A stretch of DNA of 64,000 bases from DATMER01 sp963844885 (GTDB taxonomy: Bacteria; Acidobacteriota; Thermoanaerobaculia; Multivoradales; UBA5704): contig CAWJQA010000006.1 of the NCBI GenBank assembly GCA_963844885.1, positions 310,001-374,000 of the forward strand, given 5' to 3'. Shown piece by piece: positions 10,240-20,100 of the stretch. The notes below the pieces were generated by a model. It did no database searches. It had not been told where the DNA came from and saw nothing but the letters and a program-made list of their open reading frames with translations. The translations under genes and the position numbers were made by a program. How positions within the stretch are numbered: position 1 is the stretch's first letter; the number at the start of each line of letters is the position of its first letter.

Positions 10240-10982
10240 GGAGCGTTGATCCTCAGATTGTACTCCCCGAGGGAAATGCGGCGGTCGCCTTCGAGCCCGG
10301 AAAGTCGGACGCGGTACTCTCCGGCGCCGGCGAGGTCGCGGGAGAGGGTGAGGCTGAACGAGCCGAAGCGGTTCTTCCGGAAGCCCCGTCCGCTCCAGAC
10401 CTCCGATCCGCCGGCGCGCAGCAGGGTCACCTCGTAGTCCGGATAGTCCTGCCGGGAAGCCGGGACGAGCACCAGCGTGAACAGCCGCATGCCGGGCTCC
10501 AGCGTCACCGTGACAGGCTCGGGTGTGCCGCCGCGCGCGACGGGCGCGCGGAGATCTTCCACCGGCGTGTTGATCTCCGGCCGGTTGGCCTCGGCCAGGC
10601 GGCGTTCGAGAGTTACGGCCCGGAACGAGAGCGCGGCGGTGGCGACGAGCAGGGAGGCGGCGAGAGCCTGGAGCCATCGCGGCGGGCGCGCCACGACTCT
10701 TTCTTTGGGCTCCGCGGCCCGCTGCCGCACACCGCGCCAGACCGCGGCCACCTCGAATTCCGAGGCCGGCGGCCCGGCTTCCTCCTGGAAGACGGCGAGA
10801 TCCAGAAGGAGACTGGTGCAGTCCGGGCAGGCGGCGAGATGCTCCTGCACCCGCTCCTTCTCATCCTGGGAGAGCTCGCCGCCGCGGTAGGCCACCAGCT
10901 CGTCGGCCGTGAGATGCTTCCCGGCGGCGAGCGTTTCGGCCGCCAGCTCGCCCAGCGCCGCTTTCAGGTCCGGCTCGTTCAC
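10236..10982 (-). CDS. Zinc-finger (zf-HC2) transmembrane anti-sigma factor
   Basis: The GTG at 10982 overlaps the sigma factor stop (GTGA). The 248-residue product has an N-terminal anti-sigma zinc-finger pattern: HLTADELVAYRGGELS followed by HLAACPDC (HxxxCxxC). One transmembrane helix comes next (WLQALAASLLVATAALSF). The C-terminal β-rich periplasmic part (VTVTLEPGMRLFTLVLVP, ending EYNLRINAP) could bind an envelope signal. By analogy it would hold the adjacent sigma factor inactive at the membrane. The coupling downstream to the TPR-CHAT gene through an ATGA overlap suggests that protease or its products are linked to release of the sigma factor. Confidence 0.85.
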   Translation of the reverse strand: MNEPDLKAALGELAAETLAAGKHLTADELVAYRGGELSQDEKERVQEHLAACPDCTSLLLDLAVFQEEAGPPASEFEVAAVWRGVRQRAAEPKERVVARPPRWLQALAASLLVATAALSFRAVTLERRLAEANRPEINTPVEDLRAPVARGGTPEPVTVTLEPGMRLFTLVLVPASRQDYPDYEVTLLRAGGSEVWSGRGFRKNRFGSFSLTLSRDLAGAGEYRVRLSGLEGDRRISLGEYNLRINAP

Positions 10983-11620
10983 GCCTCGTCCCCTTCTCCG
11001 GCAAAGACATTCGCAAAATAGCCGCCGAGCTCCGTCTGCAGGCGCGCGCGCGCCTGGTAGAGGTGGGCCTTGACGGTGTCGATCGACAGGCTCATCACCT
11101 CGGCGATCTCCCGGTACTTGAGATCCTGGTATACGCGCAGCATGAGGCACCTGCGCATCTGCGGCGGCAGCGTCTCGACCGCCTTGCGGAGGAGGTGCGA
11201 CCGTTCCCGGCTGAGCGACGCCTCGCCGGGCGTCGGGCCCTCCGACGGAAGCGGGATCTCGGCGCCGCCGGCCTGCTCATCGATCGAAACCTCCTCGCCC
11301 ACGCGCTTCTGGGTTCCCTGGCGTCTCCGTTGTTTGAGGAACACGTTCATGGCGACCTTGAACAGCCAGGTGTCGAAGCTCGCCTCGGCCCGGAACGAGC
11401 TTATGCCGGTATAGATCCCCAGGAATGTTTCCTGGGTTAGATCGAGGCAATCATCCGGCGGGAAGCCGCGCTTGGCGAAGAAGCGGTAGACGGGGTGGTG
11501 GTAGAGGGCGATGAGCCGGCGGAAGCCTGGCTCGATCGAGTTGCCAGCCTGCAACTCGGCCAGGATGCCTCGCACGGTATCCGCGCGCTCCGCCAGGGAC
11601 CGGGGGTCGAGTGGGCTCAA
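10979..11620 (-). CDS. ECF-type RNA polymerase sigma factor
   Basis: The 213-residue protein has region 2 (LIALYHHPVYRFFAKRGFPP, DLTQETFLGIYTGISSF, FDTWLFKVAMNVFLKQRRR) and region 4 (LPPQMRRCLMLRVYQDLKYREIAEVMSLSIDTVKAHLYQARARL). The linker is long, with SIDEQAGG and a Pro/Glu-rich stretch. The start is a TTG, and the true start could differ by a few codons. No convincing -35/-10 pair was found upstream; an extended -10-like TGTTATCTT lies at about 11631-11639, almost touching the start. It heads the minus-strand run sigma, anti-sigma, TPR-CHAT, peptide, CHAT-SIR2, nSTAND1, caspase-like protease, and probably controls it. Confidence 0.88.
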   Translation of the reverse strand: MSPLDPRSLAERADTVRGILAELQAGNSIEPGFRRLIALYHHPVYRFFAKRGFPPDDCLDLTQETFLGIYTGISSFRAEASFDTWLFKVAMNVFLKQRRRQGTQKRVGEEVSIDEQAGGAEIPLPSEGPTPGEASLSRERSHLLRKAVETLPPQMRRCLMLRVYQDLKYREIAEVMSLSIDTVKAHLYQARARLQTELGGYFANVFAGEGDEA

Positions 11621-11740
11621 GAGGGTTTCGAAGATAACAGAAAGAGCGGCGGGGCGGAGAGGTAGCTATGCGAGCAACAGCGCCTGGAAACCAGCCTGGG
11701 TGAAGTAAGTCAGGAGCTTTTTGAAGGCCGCGGTCCGTCA

Positions 11741-11953
11741 TCACCACCCGTTGAGGTAGGCGTCTATGTTCTCGGACCAGTCCTCCGGGCCGTCGATCCT
11801 GATCTTCAGGAGCCTGTCCATGAGATCCCCGGTCCACTCGGCTCGGGGAACCGCATAGCCCTTGACGAGCCGGTACAACTCCGGAAGGTTCTCGTCCTCG
11901 ACCTTCTCGACTTCGGCGTGGATCAGATCCCGAGTGCGCATGGCGTTTCTCAT
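11741..11953 (-). CDS. Small antitoxin-like hypothetical protein
   Basis: This is an acidic helical protein of about 70 residues beginning MRNAMRTRDLIHAEVEKVED and including ELYRLVKGYA. The 'RDLIHAEVEKV...LPELYRLVK' pattern resembles orphan antitoxin-like proteins found beside PIN or RelE toxins. The frame is open further upstream to 12028, and starts at 11953 or 11941 are both possible; no strong ribosome site distinguishes them. No toxin gene is adjacent, so it may be a solitary relic. The gap to the sigma factor (11621-11740) holds nothing I recognise. Confidence 0.5.
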   Translation of the reverse strand: MRNAMRTRDLIHAEVEKVEDENLPELYRLVKGYAVPRAEWTGDLMDRLLKIRIDGPEDWSENIDAYLNGW

Positions 11954-12075
11954 ACCCGGAGAGAAGAATACCAGATCGTGCCTGCCGGGCATAGATCCCG
12001 GCGAAGGGTACTTGCCACCCTTACGCATCCATCGGAGCTTCAGGAACCCTACCGGTCCGGTATGCTACTGCGCCC

Positions 12076-12981
12076 ATGCGCGCCTTGCTCCTCCTTGCCG
12101 CCGCCGTCCCCTTCCTGGGTTGCGCCTCGGTGCGGCCTTTCTCCGAGATCCGCCGGCTGGTGCCCGAGGACCAGTTCGTGCGCCTCGGCGATCAGCTCGT
12201 CCACGTCGAGCAGGCGGGCGCGGGCGAGCCCCTGGTTCTGCTGCACGGCTTCGGGGCCTCGACCTACGCGTGGCGCAAGGTCATCCCAGGCCTCGCCGCC
12301 TCCTTCCATGTGATCGCGATCGACCTCAACGGCTTCGGCTACACCGAGCGTCCCAGGGACTTCGCGAGCTACACCCGCGAAGGGCAGGCGGACCTCGTGC
12401 TGCGGGTGATGGACGCGCTGGGGATCGAGAAGGCCCATTTCATGAGCCACTCCTACGGCGGCGGCATCACGATCTGGCTCGCGTCGCGCCACCCCGAGCG
12501 GTTGCGCTCGATGGTGCTGGTGGACAGCTCGGCCCCTACCTACTCCATCGACCGCCGGAGCCGGATGGCAGGGGTGAGGCCGATCGCCAGGCTGGGCCTG
12601 CGCCTGCTGCTGCGGCCGGGCTCGGTGCGGCGCTCGCTGGTGGGCTCGGTCTACGACAGCTCGCTGGTCACGCCGGAGCTGGTCCGGGAGTATTTCGACC
12701 GGCTGCGCATCGAGGGGGTGCTCGACGCCTACATCGGCCTCACGGCGCCGGTGCGCACCCCTCCGGAGCCGGTCCGCCTGGAGTCGATCCAGGTGCCCAC
12801 CCTGCTGGTCTGGGGATCGGACGACCGGTTGATCGCCGTGCAGGCGGGCCGCAAGGCGGCCGGCCTGTTTCCCCATGGCGAATTCGTGGTGCTGCAGCGC
12901 ACCGGCCACCTGCCCATGGAAGAACGGCCGGAAGAGCTGCTGGACGTCGCCTTGCCGTTCCTGGAGCGCCATCGAGGCTGA
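12076..12981 (+). CDS. Lipoprotein alpha/beta hydrolase
   Basis: The 301-residue protein has a lipoprotein signal (MRALLLLAAAVPFLGCAS, lipidated Cys about 16) and a full α/β-hydrolase fold. The oxyanion segment is VLLHGFGAS (about 54-62), the nucleophile elbow is SHSYGGG (Ser about 126), the acid lies in WGSDDRLI and the catalytic His in RTGHLPMEE. It resembles the haloperoxidase/MhpC-like esterase group. Substrate cannot be told. It is anchored in the envelope and ends five bases before the methyltransferase gene, so the two are co-transcribed, though a functional link is not evident. Confidence 0.85.
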   Translation: MRALLLLAAAVPFLGCASVRPFSEIRRLVPEDQFVRLGDQLVHVEQAGAGEPLVLLHGFGASTYAWRKVIPGLAASFHVIAIDLNGFGYTERPRDFASYTREGQADLVLRVMDALGIEKAHFMSHSYGGGITIWLASRHPERLRSMVLVDSSAPTYSIDRRSRMAGVRPIARLGLRLLLRPGSVRRSLVGSVYDSSLVTPELVREYFDRLRIEGVLDAYIGLTAPVRTPPEPVRLESIQVPTLLVWGSDDRLIAVQAGRKAAGLFPHGEFVVLQRTGHLPMEERPEELLDVALPFLERHRG

Positions 12982-12985
12982 GGCC

Positions 12986-14158
12986 ATGCCGCCAATATCG
13001 CTCGGGATCGTCGCCACCTGCGTCCTCGGCCTGGAGGAGATCCTCGAGGCGGAGCTGCGCGCGCTCGGCTATGGGGAGCATGAAGAGCTGGAGCGGGAGC
13101 GCGGCGCGGTGACGTTCTCCGGAGGGTGGCGGGACTGCTGGCGGGCCAACTGGCGCCTGCGCACCGCGAACCGGGTGCTCGTGGAGCTGGGCTCGTGGGA
13201 GGCTGTCGACGGTCCGTCGCTCGCGGCCGGCGCCCGCGCCCTGATCGGCGGCCGGATGCGGGTGCCCGGGCTCGTCCACAGCGAGGTGGACCTGGAGCGG
13301 CTCCTCCACCCCGACCGCAGCTTCGCCATCCAGGCGACCTCGACTGCGTCGGAGGTCCGCGACACGCGCTGGGCCGCGTTGTCGGTGAAGGACGGCCTGG
13401 TGGACGGCCAGCGCGACCGTCACGGCAAGAGAGCGTCGGTGGACCGGGACGATCCGGATCTCCACTTGCGGGTGCGGCTGCACCGGAACCGGGCCACGCT
13501 CCTGCTCGACACCTCGGGCGAGCCGTTGGACCGCCGAGGCTACCGGGCCGTGACCACGACCGCGCCGGTGCGGGAGCAGCTCGCCGCCGCCTGCGTTCTG
13601 GCGTCGGGCTGGGACGGCCGGGGTCCGGTGGTGGACCTCATGTGCGGCTCGGGCACGCTGCTGATCGAGGCCGCCTGGCTCGCGCTGGGCTGGGCGCCCG
13701 GACGCCTGCGCCGGAGCTGGGCGTTCGAGCGGCTCCCCGCCTTCGATCCCAAGGTGTTCGAGTCGGTACGGCAGGAGCCGCTGCCCGTTCCCGGCCCGGG
13801 CGTGCGCCTCTACGGCAACGACCTCGCCGCCGAAGCGCTGAGCGCCGCCCGGCAGAACCTGGACCAGGCCGACGTCCTCGACCGGACCGTCCTGTCGCGG
13901 GGCTCCGCCGCCGATTTCCAGCCGCCGGAAGGTCCGGGCCTGGTTCTGGTCAATCCCCCGCATGGCGGCAGGATCGGGACCGGCGCGGAACACTGGCGCG
14001 AGCTGGGAGACCTGCTGAAGCACCGATTCAAGGGCTGGAAGGCCGCCGTCCTGGCCGGCGAGGACCGGGGAAAGCAGATCGGCCTGCGCCCCCGCCGCCG
14101 GCTGCCGGTGATGAACGGCCCGCTGGAGGGCAGGATTCTGCTGTTCGACCTGTATTGA
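12986..14158 (+). CDS. THUMP-domain class I SAM-dependent RNA methyltransferase (RlmL/Trm14-like)
   Basis: The 390-residue protein starts at the ATG five bases after the hydrolase. It opens with GIVATCVLGLEEILEAELRALGY, the N-terminal ferredoxin-like/THUMP opening of the RlmL N2-guanine methyltransferase family. The SAM motif I is VVDLMCGSGTLLIEAAWLA and the catalytic NPP motif is VLVNPPHGGRIG. E. coli RlmL is longer and carries a second methyltransferase half (RlmK) that is absent here, matching the short single-domain form common outside gammaproteobacteria. It would modify a guanine in 23S rRNA or tRNA; the exact site is not determinable. Confidence 0.85.
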   Translation: MPPISLGIVATCVLGLEEILEAELRALGYGEHEELERERGAVTFSGGWRDCWRANWRLRTANRVLVELGSWEAVDGPSLAAGARALIGGRMRVPGLVHSEVDLERLLHPDRSFAIQATSTASEVRDTRWAALSVKDGLVDGQRDRHGKRASVDRDDPDLHLRVRLHRNRATLLLDTSGEPLDRRGYRAVTTTAPVREQLAAACVLASGWDGRGPVVDLMCGSGTLLIEAAWLALGWAPGRLRRSWAFERLPAFDPKVFESVRQEPLPVPGPGVRLYGNDLAAEALSAARQNLDQADVLDRTVLSRGSAADFQPPEGPGLVLVNPPHGGRIGTGAEHWRELGDLLKHRFKGWKAAVLAGEDRGKQIGLRPRRRLPVMNGPLEGRILLFDLY

Positions 14159-14187
14159 TCCCGTCAACCAGGGAGAATGGCGTGCTT

Positions 14188-14249
14188 GTAGGGGCGGTCC
14201 TCGTGGCCGCCCGGTGTGGGCCAAGGGCGGCCACGAGGGCCGCCCCTAC
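14188..14249. repeat. Palindromic intergenic repeat (25-bp arms, 12-base loop)
   Basis: Arms GTAGGGGCGGTCCTCGTGGC... (14188-14212) and its near-perfect complement (14225-14249) differ by one base pair and enclose a 12-base loop. It lies between the convergent rRNA methyltransferase and RRM genes, so it could act as a bidirectional terminator or mRNA 3' stabiliser. The arm sequence looks like a REP/MITE-type repeat that recurs between genes in many GC-rich genomes, but no second copy was noticed in this window. Confidence 0.75.
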
Positions 14250-14270
14250 TTCAGGTTGATGCCCGCCTGC

Positions 14271-14825
14271 CTACAGGCTGCGCTTCTTGGCGCGCAACCC
14301 GCGACGGCTGCCGCCTTCCTTGCGCGGCTTGGTCCGGCCGCCGCCGCCGCCGGCGAAGCCACCGCCGAAGCCGCCGCTGTCGCCGCCGCCGAAGCCGCCG
14401 CCGAAGCCGCCGCCGCCGTCGAACCCGCCGCGATAGCCGCCGCCGTCACGGTCGCCGCCGCCGAAGCCGCCGCCACCCGGACCACGGTCGCCGCCGCCGT
14501 AGCCGCCACCGCGGGGTCCACCGCCGCCGCCGTAGCCGCCGCCGCCACCGTAGCCGCCAACGCGCGGCGCGCCGGGGGTGCGCTCCCTCGCCTCGTTCAC
14601 ATTGAGTCCGCGCCCCTGGAACTGCTGCCCGTTGAACTTCTCGATGGCACGCTGGGCCTCCTCCTCGGTGCTCATCTCCACGAACCCGAAGCCACGCGAG
14701 CGCCCGGTGACCCGGTCCATCATCACCGTCGCAGACTCGCAGGCGCCTGCCTCCGCGAAAAGCTGGCGAAGGTCATCGCTCGTGGTCGCGAAGTTGAGGT
14801 TTCCGACGAAAAGCTTCCTGCCCAT
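14271..14825 (-). CDS. Glycine-rich RRM RNA-binding protein
   Basis: The first ~80 residues form one RRM: RNP2 is KLFVGNLNF and RNP1 is RGFGFVEM. A ~90-residue low-complexity tail of Gly/Tyr/Arg/Asp repeats (GGYGGGGG, GGGFGGG) follows, and a basic end (GGRTKPRKEGGSRRG). This matches bacterial glycine-rich cold-shock-type RNA-binding proteins, which act as RNA chaperones. A strong ribosome site (GAAGGAG) precedes the ATG. The GC-rich tail codons also create long open frames on the opposite strand that are not genes. Confidence 0.92.
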   Translation of the reverse strand: MGRKLFVGNLNFATTSDDLRQLFAEAGACESATVMMDRVTGRSRGFGFVEMSTEEEAQRAIEKFNGQQFQGRGLNVNEARERTPGAPRVGGYGGGGGYGGGGGPRGGGYGGGDRGPGGGGFGGGDRDGGGYRGGFDGGGGFGGGFGGGDSGGFGGGFAGGGGGRTKPRKEGGSRRGLRAKKRSL

Positions 14826-15044
14826 CAGTCTGTCGCTCCTTCGGCCCTGGGGCCGGTTGTCAGGCCGGCAGAGAGCCGGCGAGGTACTGCGGTTGAGGCG
14901 GTCTCCTACCGCAAAAAGAGGGGGCGCCTGTGCTGCAAAGAGTTTTCAATATAGCAGAGTGTTCCGAAGGCGCCAAAACGCGCCCATGCGGGCCGTCCCC
15001 GTTGAAGAACAGGGAGACGGCCCGCCGGAGCCGGGATGGGGCTC

Positions 15045-16997
15045 TCACGAGCACGGAAGAGCGGAGGTGTCCGTGACCGCGTCCGCCGAGGTTCCCTGAG
15101 GGTTGAAGTACGTCTTCACCGCACCGGTCTGGGTGTCCGTGACCGTGACGACGAACTGAACGTTGGTGGTGGCCGCGAAGAACACCCAGTAGTGGCCGGT
15201 CGCGCCGCAGCCGTCGAGCACCTTGATCAGCATCTCCCAGTTGTCCGCGTCGAAGAACCAGAAGAGACCGGAGGTATCCGAGCCGGCGGGCACGACGTTG
15301 CCCTCGCCGGAGTCGCCCACGGCGGTCTCCCAGCTCACCTGGACGCGGAAGCGTCCGCCGTTGAGGCAGAGGGTCTGCGCGTCGGCCACGCACGGTCCAA
15401 TCGGCGCGTTGGTCGAGGCGGTCGCTTCATTCGAGTACGCCGAGTTGCCGGCTTCGTTGAACGCCCGCACGCGGAGGACGTAGGCGGTGGCCGGGTCGAG
15501 CCCCCCCACCAGCGCGGTGGTGGTATTGGCCGGCAGTGACAGAACCTCCTCAAAGGAACCGGTCAACATCCGCCGCTCCACCTTGAAGCCGGTTTCGTTG
15601 GCGGACTTGTCCGTCCAGTTGAGCCGGATCTCGGTTGTGGAGGCCGCCGCGGCCGTCAGGCCGGTCGGCGCGGCGGGTGCGGTCAGGACGCCGCCGGGCT
15701 TGTAGAGGACCCGGAGCCCCAACTGGTCGTCGCTGCTGAGCCGGCCGCCGCGGCCGTCGTCGTGGATGTAGGCGCGCATGAGAGCGTCGTTGTAAGAAGG
15801 ATTCGAGCAGCTCGGGTCGGAGCCCGCGTCGCCGCAGGGGTGGTTGAGGCCGAGGGTGTGCCCCAGCTCGTGGGCGAACAGCTCCTCGGCGGCCTTGGAC
15901 CCGTTCGGGCTGGAGGAGAAGAAGCAGCCCAGGCCGTCGTTGATCACCACGTCGGCGTTCGCCACGGCGTGATGCGGCTCGCCCAGGTAGTCGGTGGTGT
16001 CGTTGTAGTACCAGGGACCACCGTAGGCGAGGATGCCGCCGGAGCTGCAACTGAACGACGGCAGCTCGTTGTTGGGATCGTTGAAGAGGATCTCGTTGAC
16101 CTCGTCGTACTTGATCAATCCGTTCTTGATCGAGGTCGTACCGTCGTACCGGTAGTCGATCGGCGTCTCGGGCTCGTTGTTCCAATCCTTCAGGGCAGTC
16201 TGGAACTGCGAATAGCCGCCGCCGCTCAGACCCGTCTGGCCCTTCTTGTAGGCCTTCCACTTGACGCTGCCGCCGGTGTCGAAGTTGAACCAGCGGATGT
16301 GATAGCCGTCGTCGCGGTCCTCGAACAGCCGGTAGCGCCCCGTCACGCCGCCGATGCCGTCGTCCTGGACATAGTAGTCGGCCGCCGTGGGCGTCTTCGC
16401 GGCGCGGCCGGCCACCCATCTGGCGAAGGCGTCGAAGTCACGCAAGAGGTCGGTGCCCGTCCCTTCCTCGATACCCTGAGCGGTCTTCCTCACCTCGCGG
16501 ACCTCGGCGAGGTCGCGCACGGCGAGCCGGTGCCCGTCCTGGCTGACCTCGTAAAACGCACCCAGGAAGAGGTGCATCACGCGCCAGGCGCCGTCGCCGG
16601 TGGGTTCGAGGAAGAGGAGAGCGCGCTCCCCGGCCGCGAACCAGGGCGCACCGTAGATCTTGAGAGACAGGCCGTCAGGGCCGTCGCCGCCGGGTACGCG
16701 GATCACCGCCGTCGCCGACGCTCCGCCGGGGATCTGGCCCTTGAGGGTCTCCTCGACCCGGACCACGTACTCGGTGTAGACCGAGCCGTTGCGCAGGCCG
16801 GCGGCGCGGTCGACGGAGTCGACCCGGACCACCGCCGCGACCGGCGAGGTATCCACCAGGGCCTCGTCCGAGACCATGACATAGCTCGTGGCCCTCAGCG
16901 GGGTCAGCGGCGTCAGGAACGCTCCGGCGCAGACGAGCAGGGCGGCCAGGGTCGCGGGCGAAAAACCGCCGCGCGGGGAAAGACTTCGAAGGCTCAT
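15045..16997 (-). CDS. Secreted matrixin-like zinc metalloprotease with fibronectin III domain
   Basis: I start at the ATG at 16997 because GGAG lies about 9 bases before it; longer starts are possible. A signal peptide (LAALLVCAGAFLTPLTPLRA) precedes a pro-region. The catalytic core has HELGHTLGLNHP, the extended HExxHxxGxxH motif of matrixin/astacin-type proteases, inside Cys-containing loops. An FnIII domain follows (APTGLTAAAASTTEIRLNWT to AYSNEATAS). The last ~100 residues (CVADAQTLCLNGGRFRVQV... VTDTQTGAVKTYFNPQG) are a β-rich domain I have seen at the end of other secreted acidobacterial proteins, possibly a surface or sorting domain. It probably degrades external protein. Confidence 0.85.
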   Translation of the reverse strand: MSLRSLSPRGGFSPATLAALLVCAGAFLTPLTPLRATSYVMVSDEALVDTSPVAAVVRVDSVDRAAGLRNGSVYTEYVVRVEETLKGQIPGGASATAVIRVPGGDGPDGLSLKIYGAPWFAAGERALLFLEPTGDGAWRVMHLFLGAFYEVSQDGHRLAVRDLAEVREVRKTAQGIEEGTGTDLLRDFDAFARWVAGRAAKTPTAADYYVQDDGIGGVTGRYRLFEDRDDGYHIRWFNFDTGGSVKWKAYKKGQTGLSGGGYSQFQTALKDWNNEPETPIDYRYDGTTSIKNGLIKYDEVNEILFNDPNNELPSFSCSSGGILAYGGPWYYNDTTDYLGEPHHAVANADVVINDGLGCFFSSSPNGSKAAEELFAHELGHTLGLNHPCGDAGSDPSCSNPSYNDALMRAYIHDDGRGGRLSSDDQLGLRVLYKPGGVLTAPAAPTGLTAAAASTTEIRLNWTDKSANETGFKVERRMLTGSFEEVLSLPANTTTALVGGLDPATAYVLRVRAFNEAGNSAYSNEATASTNAPIGPCVADAQTLCLNGGRFRVQVSWETAVGDSGEGNVVPAGSDTSGLFWFFDADNWEMLIKVLDGCGATGHYWVFFAATTNVQFVVTVTDTQTGAVKTYFNPQGTSADAVTDTSALPCS

Positions 16998-17191
16998 GTC
17001 ATACATCTCCGTGTAACTGTCCGCCGGGAACGCAAGAGATCCTGTAGCAAGACAAAGGGCGGGGACTCCTGGACCAGGGCGCGACTGACCATTTTCGAGA
17101 CCGGCTTTTCCAGCCGGGCCATTGTACACCGGACCGATGCTAGGATGATGAAGCTCAACCCGCTCGCTCAGTCCGGCTCCGAGGAGAACCG
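16998..17191. other. Divergent intergenic region
   Basis: This stretch separates the start of the minus-strand metalloprotease from the plus-strand DUF3857 gene and must hold promoters for both. I could not pick out a convincing -35/-10 pair. The only clear signals are the two ribosome sites, GGAG before 16997 and GAGGAGAACC before 17192. Confidence 0.4.
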
Positions 17192-20100
17192 ATGCCGTAC
17201 GCTCTGCCTTCCGCCGCGCTCCGCCGCCGCGCCACCCTGGCGGCCCTGACCGCTCTGGCCACCGCGTTGCTGGCCGGTCCTCCCCTTCTGGCCGCGGGCG
17301 AGCCCTGGGACGGACCGGCCTTCGCCGCCGAGCCGGCGGCGCTCCTGCGCGCCGCCTCCGCCTTGCCGGAGTCCGGCGAGAGCATCGACGTGATCCTCCT
17401 GGAGACCCGCTACTCCTACGACGAGGCGGGCCGGCAGACCTACACGCAGCGCATGATCTACCGCTTCGGCGACGGCTCGGCGCACGAGAGCTGGTCGGTG
17501 CTCGAGCAGTCGTGGGCGCCTTGGCACCAGGAGAAGCCGGTGCTCAGGGCGCGCGTGGTGACGTCGGATGGTACCGGCGCCATGGAGCACCGGCTCGACC
17601 CCGCCACGGTCACCGAGAACGGAGAGTCGCAGAGCAGCCCCGACATGTTCGAGGACGGCCGCGTCCTGCGCGCGCCGCTGCCGGCCACCGGTCCGGGCGC
17701 GATCGTCGAGGAGGAGGTCACGGTGCGTGAGACCGCACCCTTCTTCGCGGCCGGCACCGTCGAGACCGCCAGCCTTCAGATGTCGGTGCCCGTGCGCCAC
17801 GTGCGCCTCGTGCTGGAAGCCCCTGCCAGCCTGCCGCTGCGCTGGGTGGCCCGCCAACTCCCGGGGGTCTCCCCGGCCGAGCAGGTCGCCGGCGGGCGCC
17901 GGCGGCTCACGTTCACCGTCAACGACCTGCAGGCGTACGAGGAGCCCGAAGCCGGGCTCCCTCCCGAGGTGCCGCGCACGGCATACGTGGCCTTCTCCAC
18001 CGGCCAGTCCTGGGGCGACCTGGCGCGCCGCTACTCGGAGATCGTCGACCGCACGATCCGGGGCGCCGACCTGTCGGGCTTCCTGCGCTCCGTCAAAACC
18101 CAGGCCGGGTCCCAGGTCGAGACGATCAACGCCCTCCTGGGGAAGCTGGGCACGGAGATCCGCTACACCGGCGTCGAGCTGGCCGAAGGCGGGCTCCTCC
18201 CCCGCCCTCCGGGTGAGACCCTGAAGCGGAAGTTCGGCGACTGCAAGGACAAGGCGGTGGTGCTCACCACGCTGCTGCGCGCGCTCGACATCCCCGCCTA
18301 CGTGGCGCTGCTCAACGCCGGCGAGGGCGATCCGGACGTCGAGGAATCGCTGCCGGGCATGGGCGCCTTCAACCATGCCATCGTCATGGTGCCGGGCAAC
18401 CCGGCGGTGTGGATCGACCCCACCGATCCGTTCGCCCGGGCGGGCGAGCTGCCGGCCCAGGACCAGGGGCGGCTGGCGCTCGTGGCCAGCCCCACCGCCA
18501 CCGGCCTGGTGCGCACCCCCGAAGCCACCTCCGCCGACAACCGCGAGGTCGAGACGCGGGAGATCTACCTCTCCGACCTGGGCGGCGCGCGCGTCGTCGA
18601 GACCACCGAATACTGGGGGGCCCAGGAGGAGGATCTGCGCTCCTCCTACGCCGACGCCGGCAACGAGGAGCTGCGGAACGCGCTGGAAAACTACGTGAGC
18701 GAGACCTACCTGGCGAAGTCGCTCACCGACCTCGACTACACCGAGCCGGCCGACCTGTCGCAGCCCTTCCGCCTGCGCCTGGAGGCGGCGGACGCCGGCC
18801 GCGGCACCACGGACGTGCGCGACGCGGCCGTGGCGATCTTCCTCTCGACCTTCGCGGACCGGCTTCCCGGCGAGATCACCGGCGCCTCGGACGAAGACGA
18901 GGAGGAGACCGCCGAGGCGCCCGCCCCGCGCGAGCACGACTACGTGTTCACCCGGCCGTTCCAGGCCGAGGTCCGGTACCGGATCGTGCCGCCGGCCGGC
19001 TTCACGCCGCGCCCGCTGCCGGCCAACCGCACCCGCCAGCTCGGCCCCGCGAAGCTGGAAGAGGCCTACGCCGCCGGAACGGACGGCGCCGTCACCGCCG
19101 CCCTGCGCTTCGACAGCGGCAAACGCCGGATCAGCCCGGCCGAGTTGGAGGCCCTGCGCAACGCCGTGGAGCAGCTCGCCGAGGAGAAGCCGGTGCTGAT
19201 CACCTTCGATCAGGCCGGCGAGGCCCACCTGGCCGCCGGCCGGGTGCGGGAGGCTCTCGACGAGTTCCGGCGCCTGGCCGCCCTCTCCCCGAAGAAGGCG
19301 CTGCCGCGGACGCGCATCGCCCGCGCCCTGCTGGCCGGCGGATTGGGCGAGGCCGCCCGCGAGGAGGCGGCGCAAGCCGTCAAGATCGAGCCCGGCTTCG
19401 CCTGGGCTTGGGTCACCCTGGGCTGGATCCGCCAGCACGACGACCTCGGCCGGCGTTTCGGCAAAGGCTACGACCGCGTCGGCGCCATCGCCGCCTACCG
19501 CAAGGCCAAGGAGCTCGATCCGGACGACAACGAGGCGCGGGCCGACCTCGCGATCCTCCTCGAGCACGACGCCGACGGCGAGCGCTACACCGCCGCCGCC
19601 GATCTCACCGGCGCCATCGCGGAGTACAAGGAGATCCAGGAGCATCTGGAAGACCTGGGGCTGGCGAACAACCTGGTCATCGCCGACATGTGGGCAGAGC
19701 GCTTCGACGACATGAAGGCGCTGCTCGACAAGATGGACGGCGCGGACGGGCGCTCAGCCCTGAAGCTCGTCGCCCTGGCCGCCACCGAGGGCACGGACGC
19801 GGCGCTGCGCAACGCCGAGCGCACGTTCAGCGACGCCAACGCCCGGGCCGAGGCGCTGTCCGGCGCCGGCCGCAACCTGATGCTGCTGCGCCGCTATCCC
19901 GATGCCGCGGCGCTGTTCGAGGCCGCCGGCCGGCAGTCCTCGAACGCGGCGGCGCTCCTCGGCATGGCGGAGCTGCTGCGCAAGGCGCGCCGCTTCGAGG
20001 AGCTCACCTTCCCACCGAAGGACCCGGCGAGCACCGTCAGCCGCCTCAGCACCCTGGCCGCCGGCAACGCCGGCGCGGAGAAGTACGCCCCCCTGCTGAG

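Noticed and set aside
17168..19645. 825-codon minus-strand frame opposite the DUF3857 gene
   Set aside because: Composition is a codon shadow of the plus-strand gene and no motif is seen. The same holds for 19754-21313 and 21256-23286.
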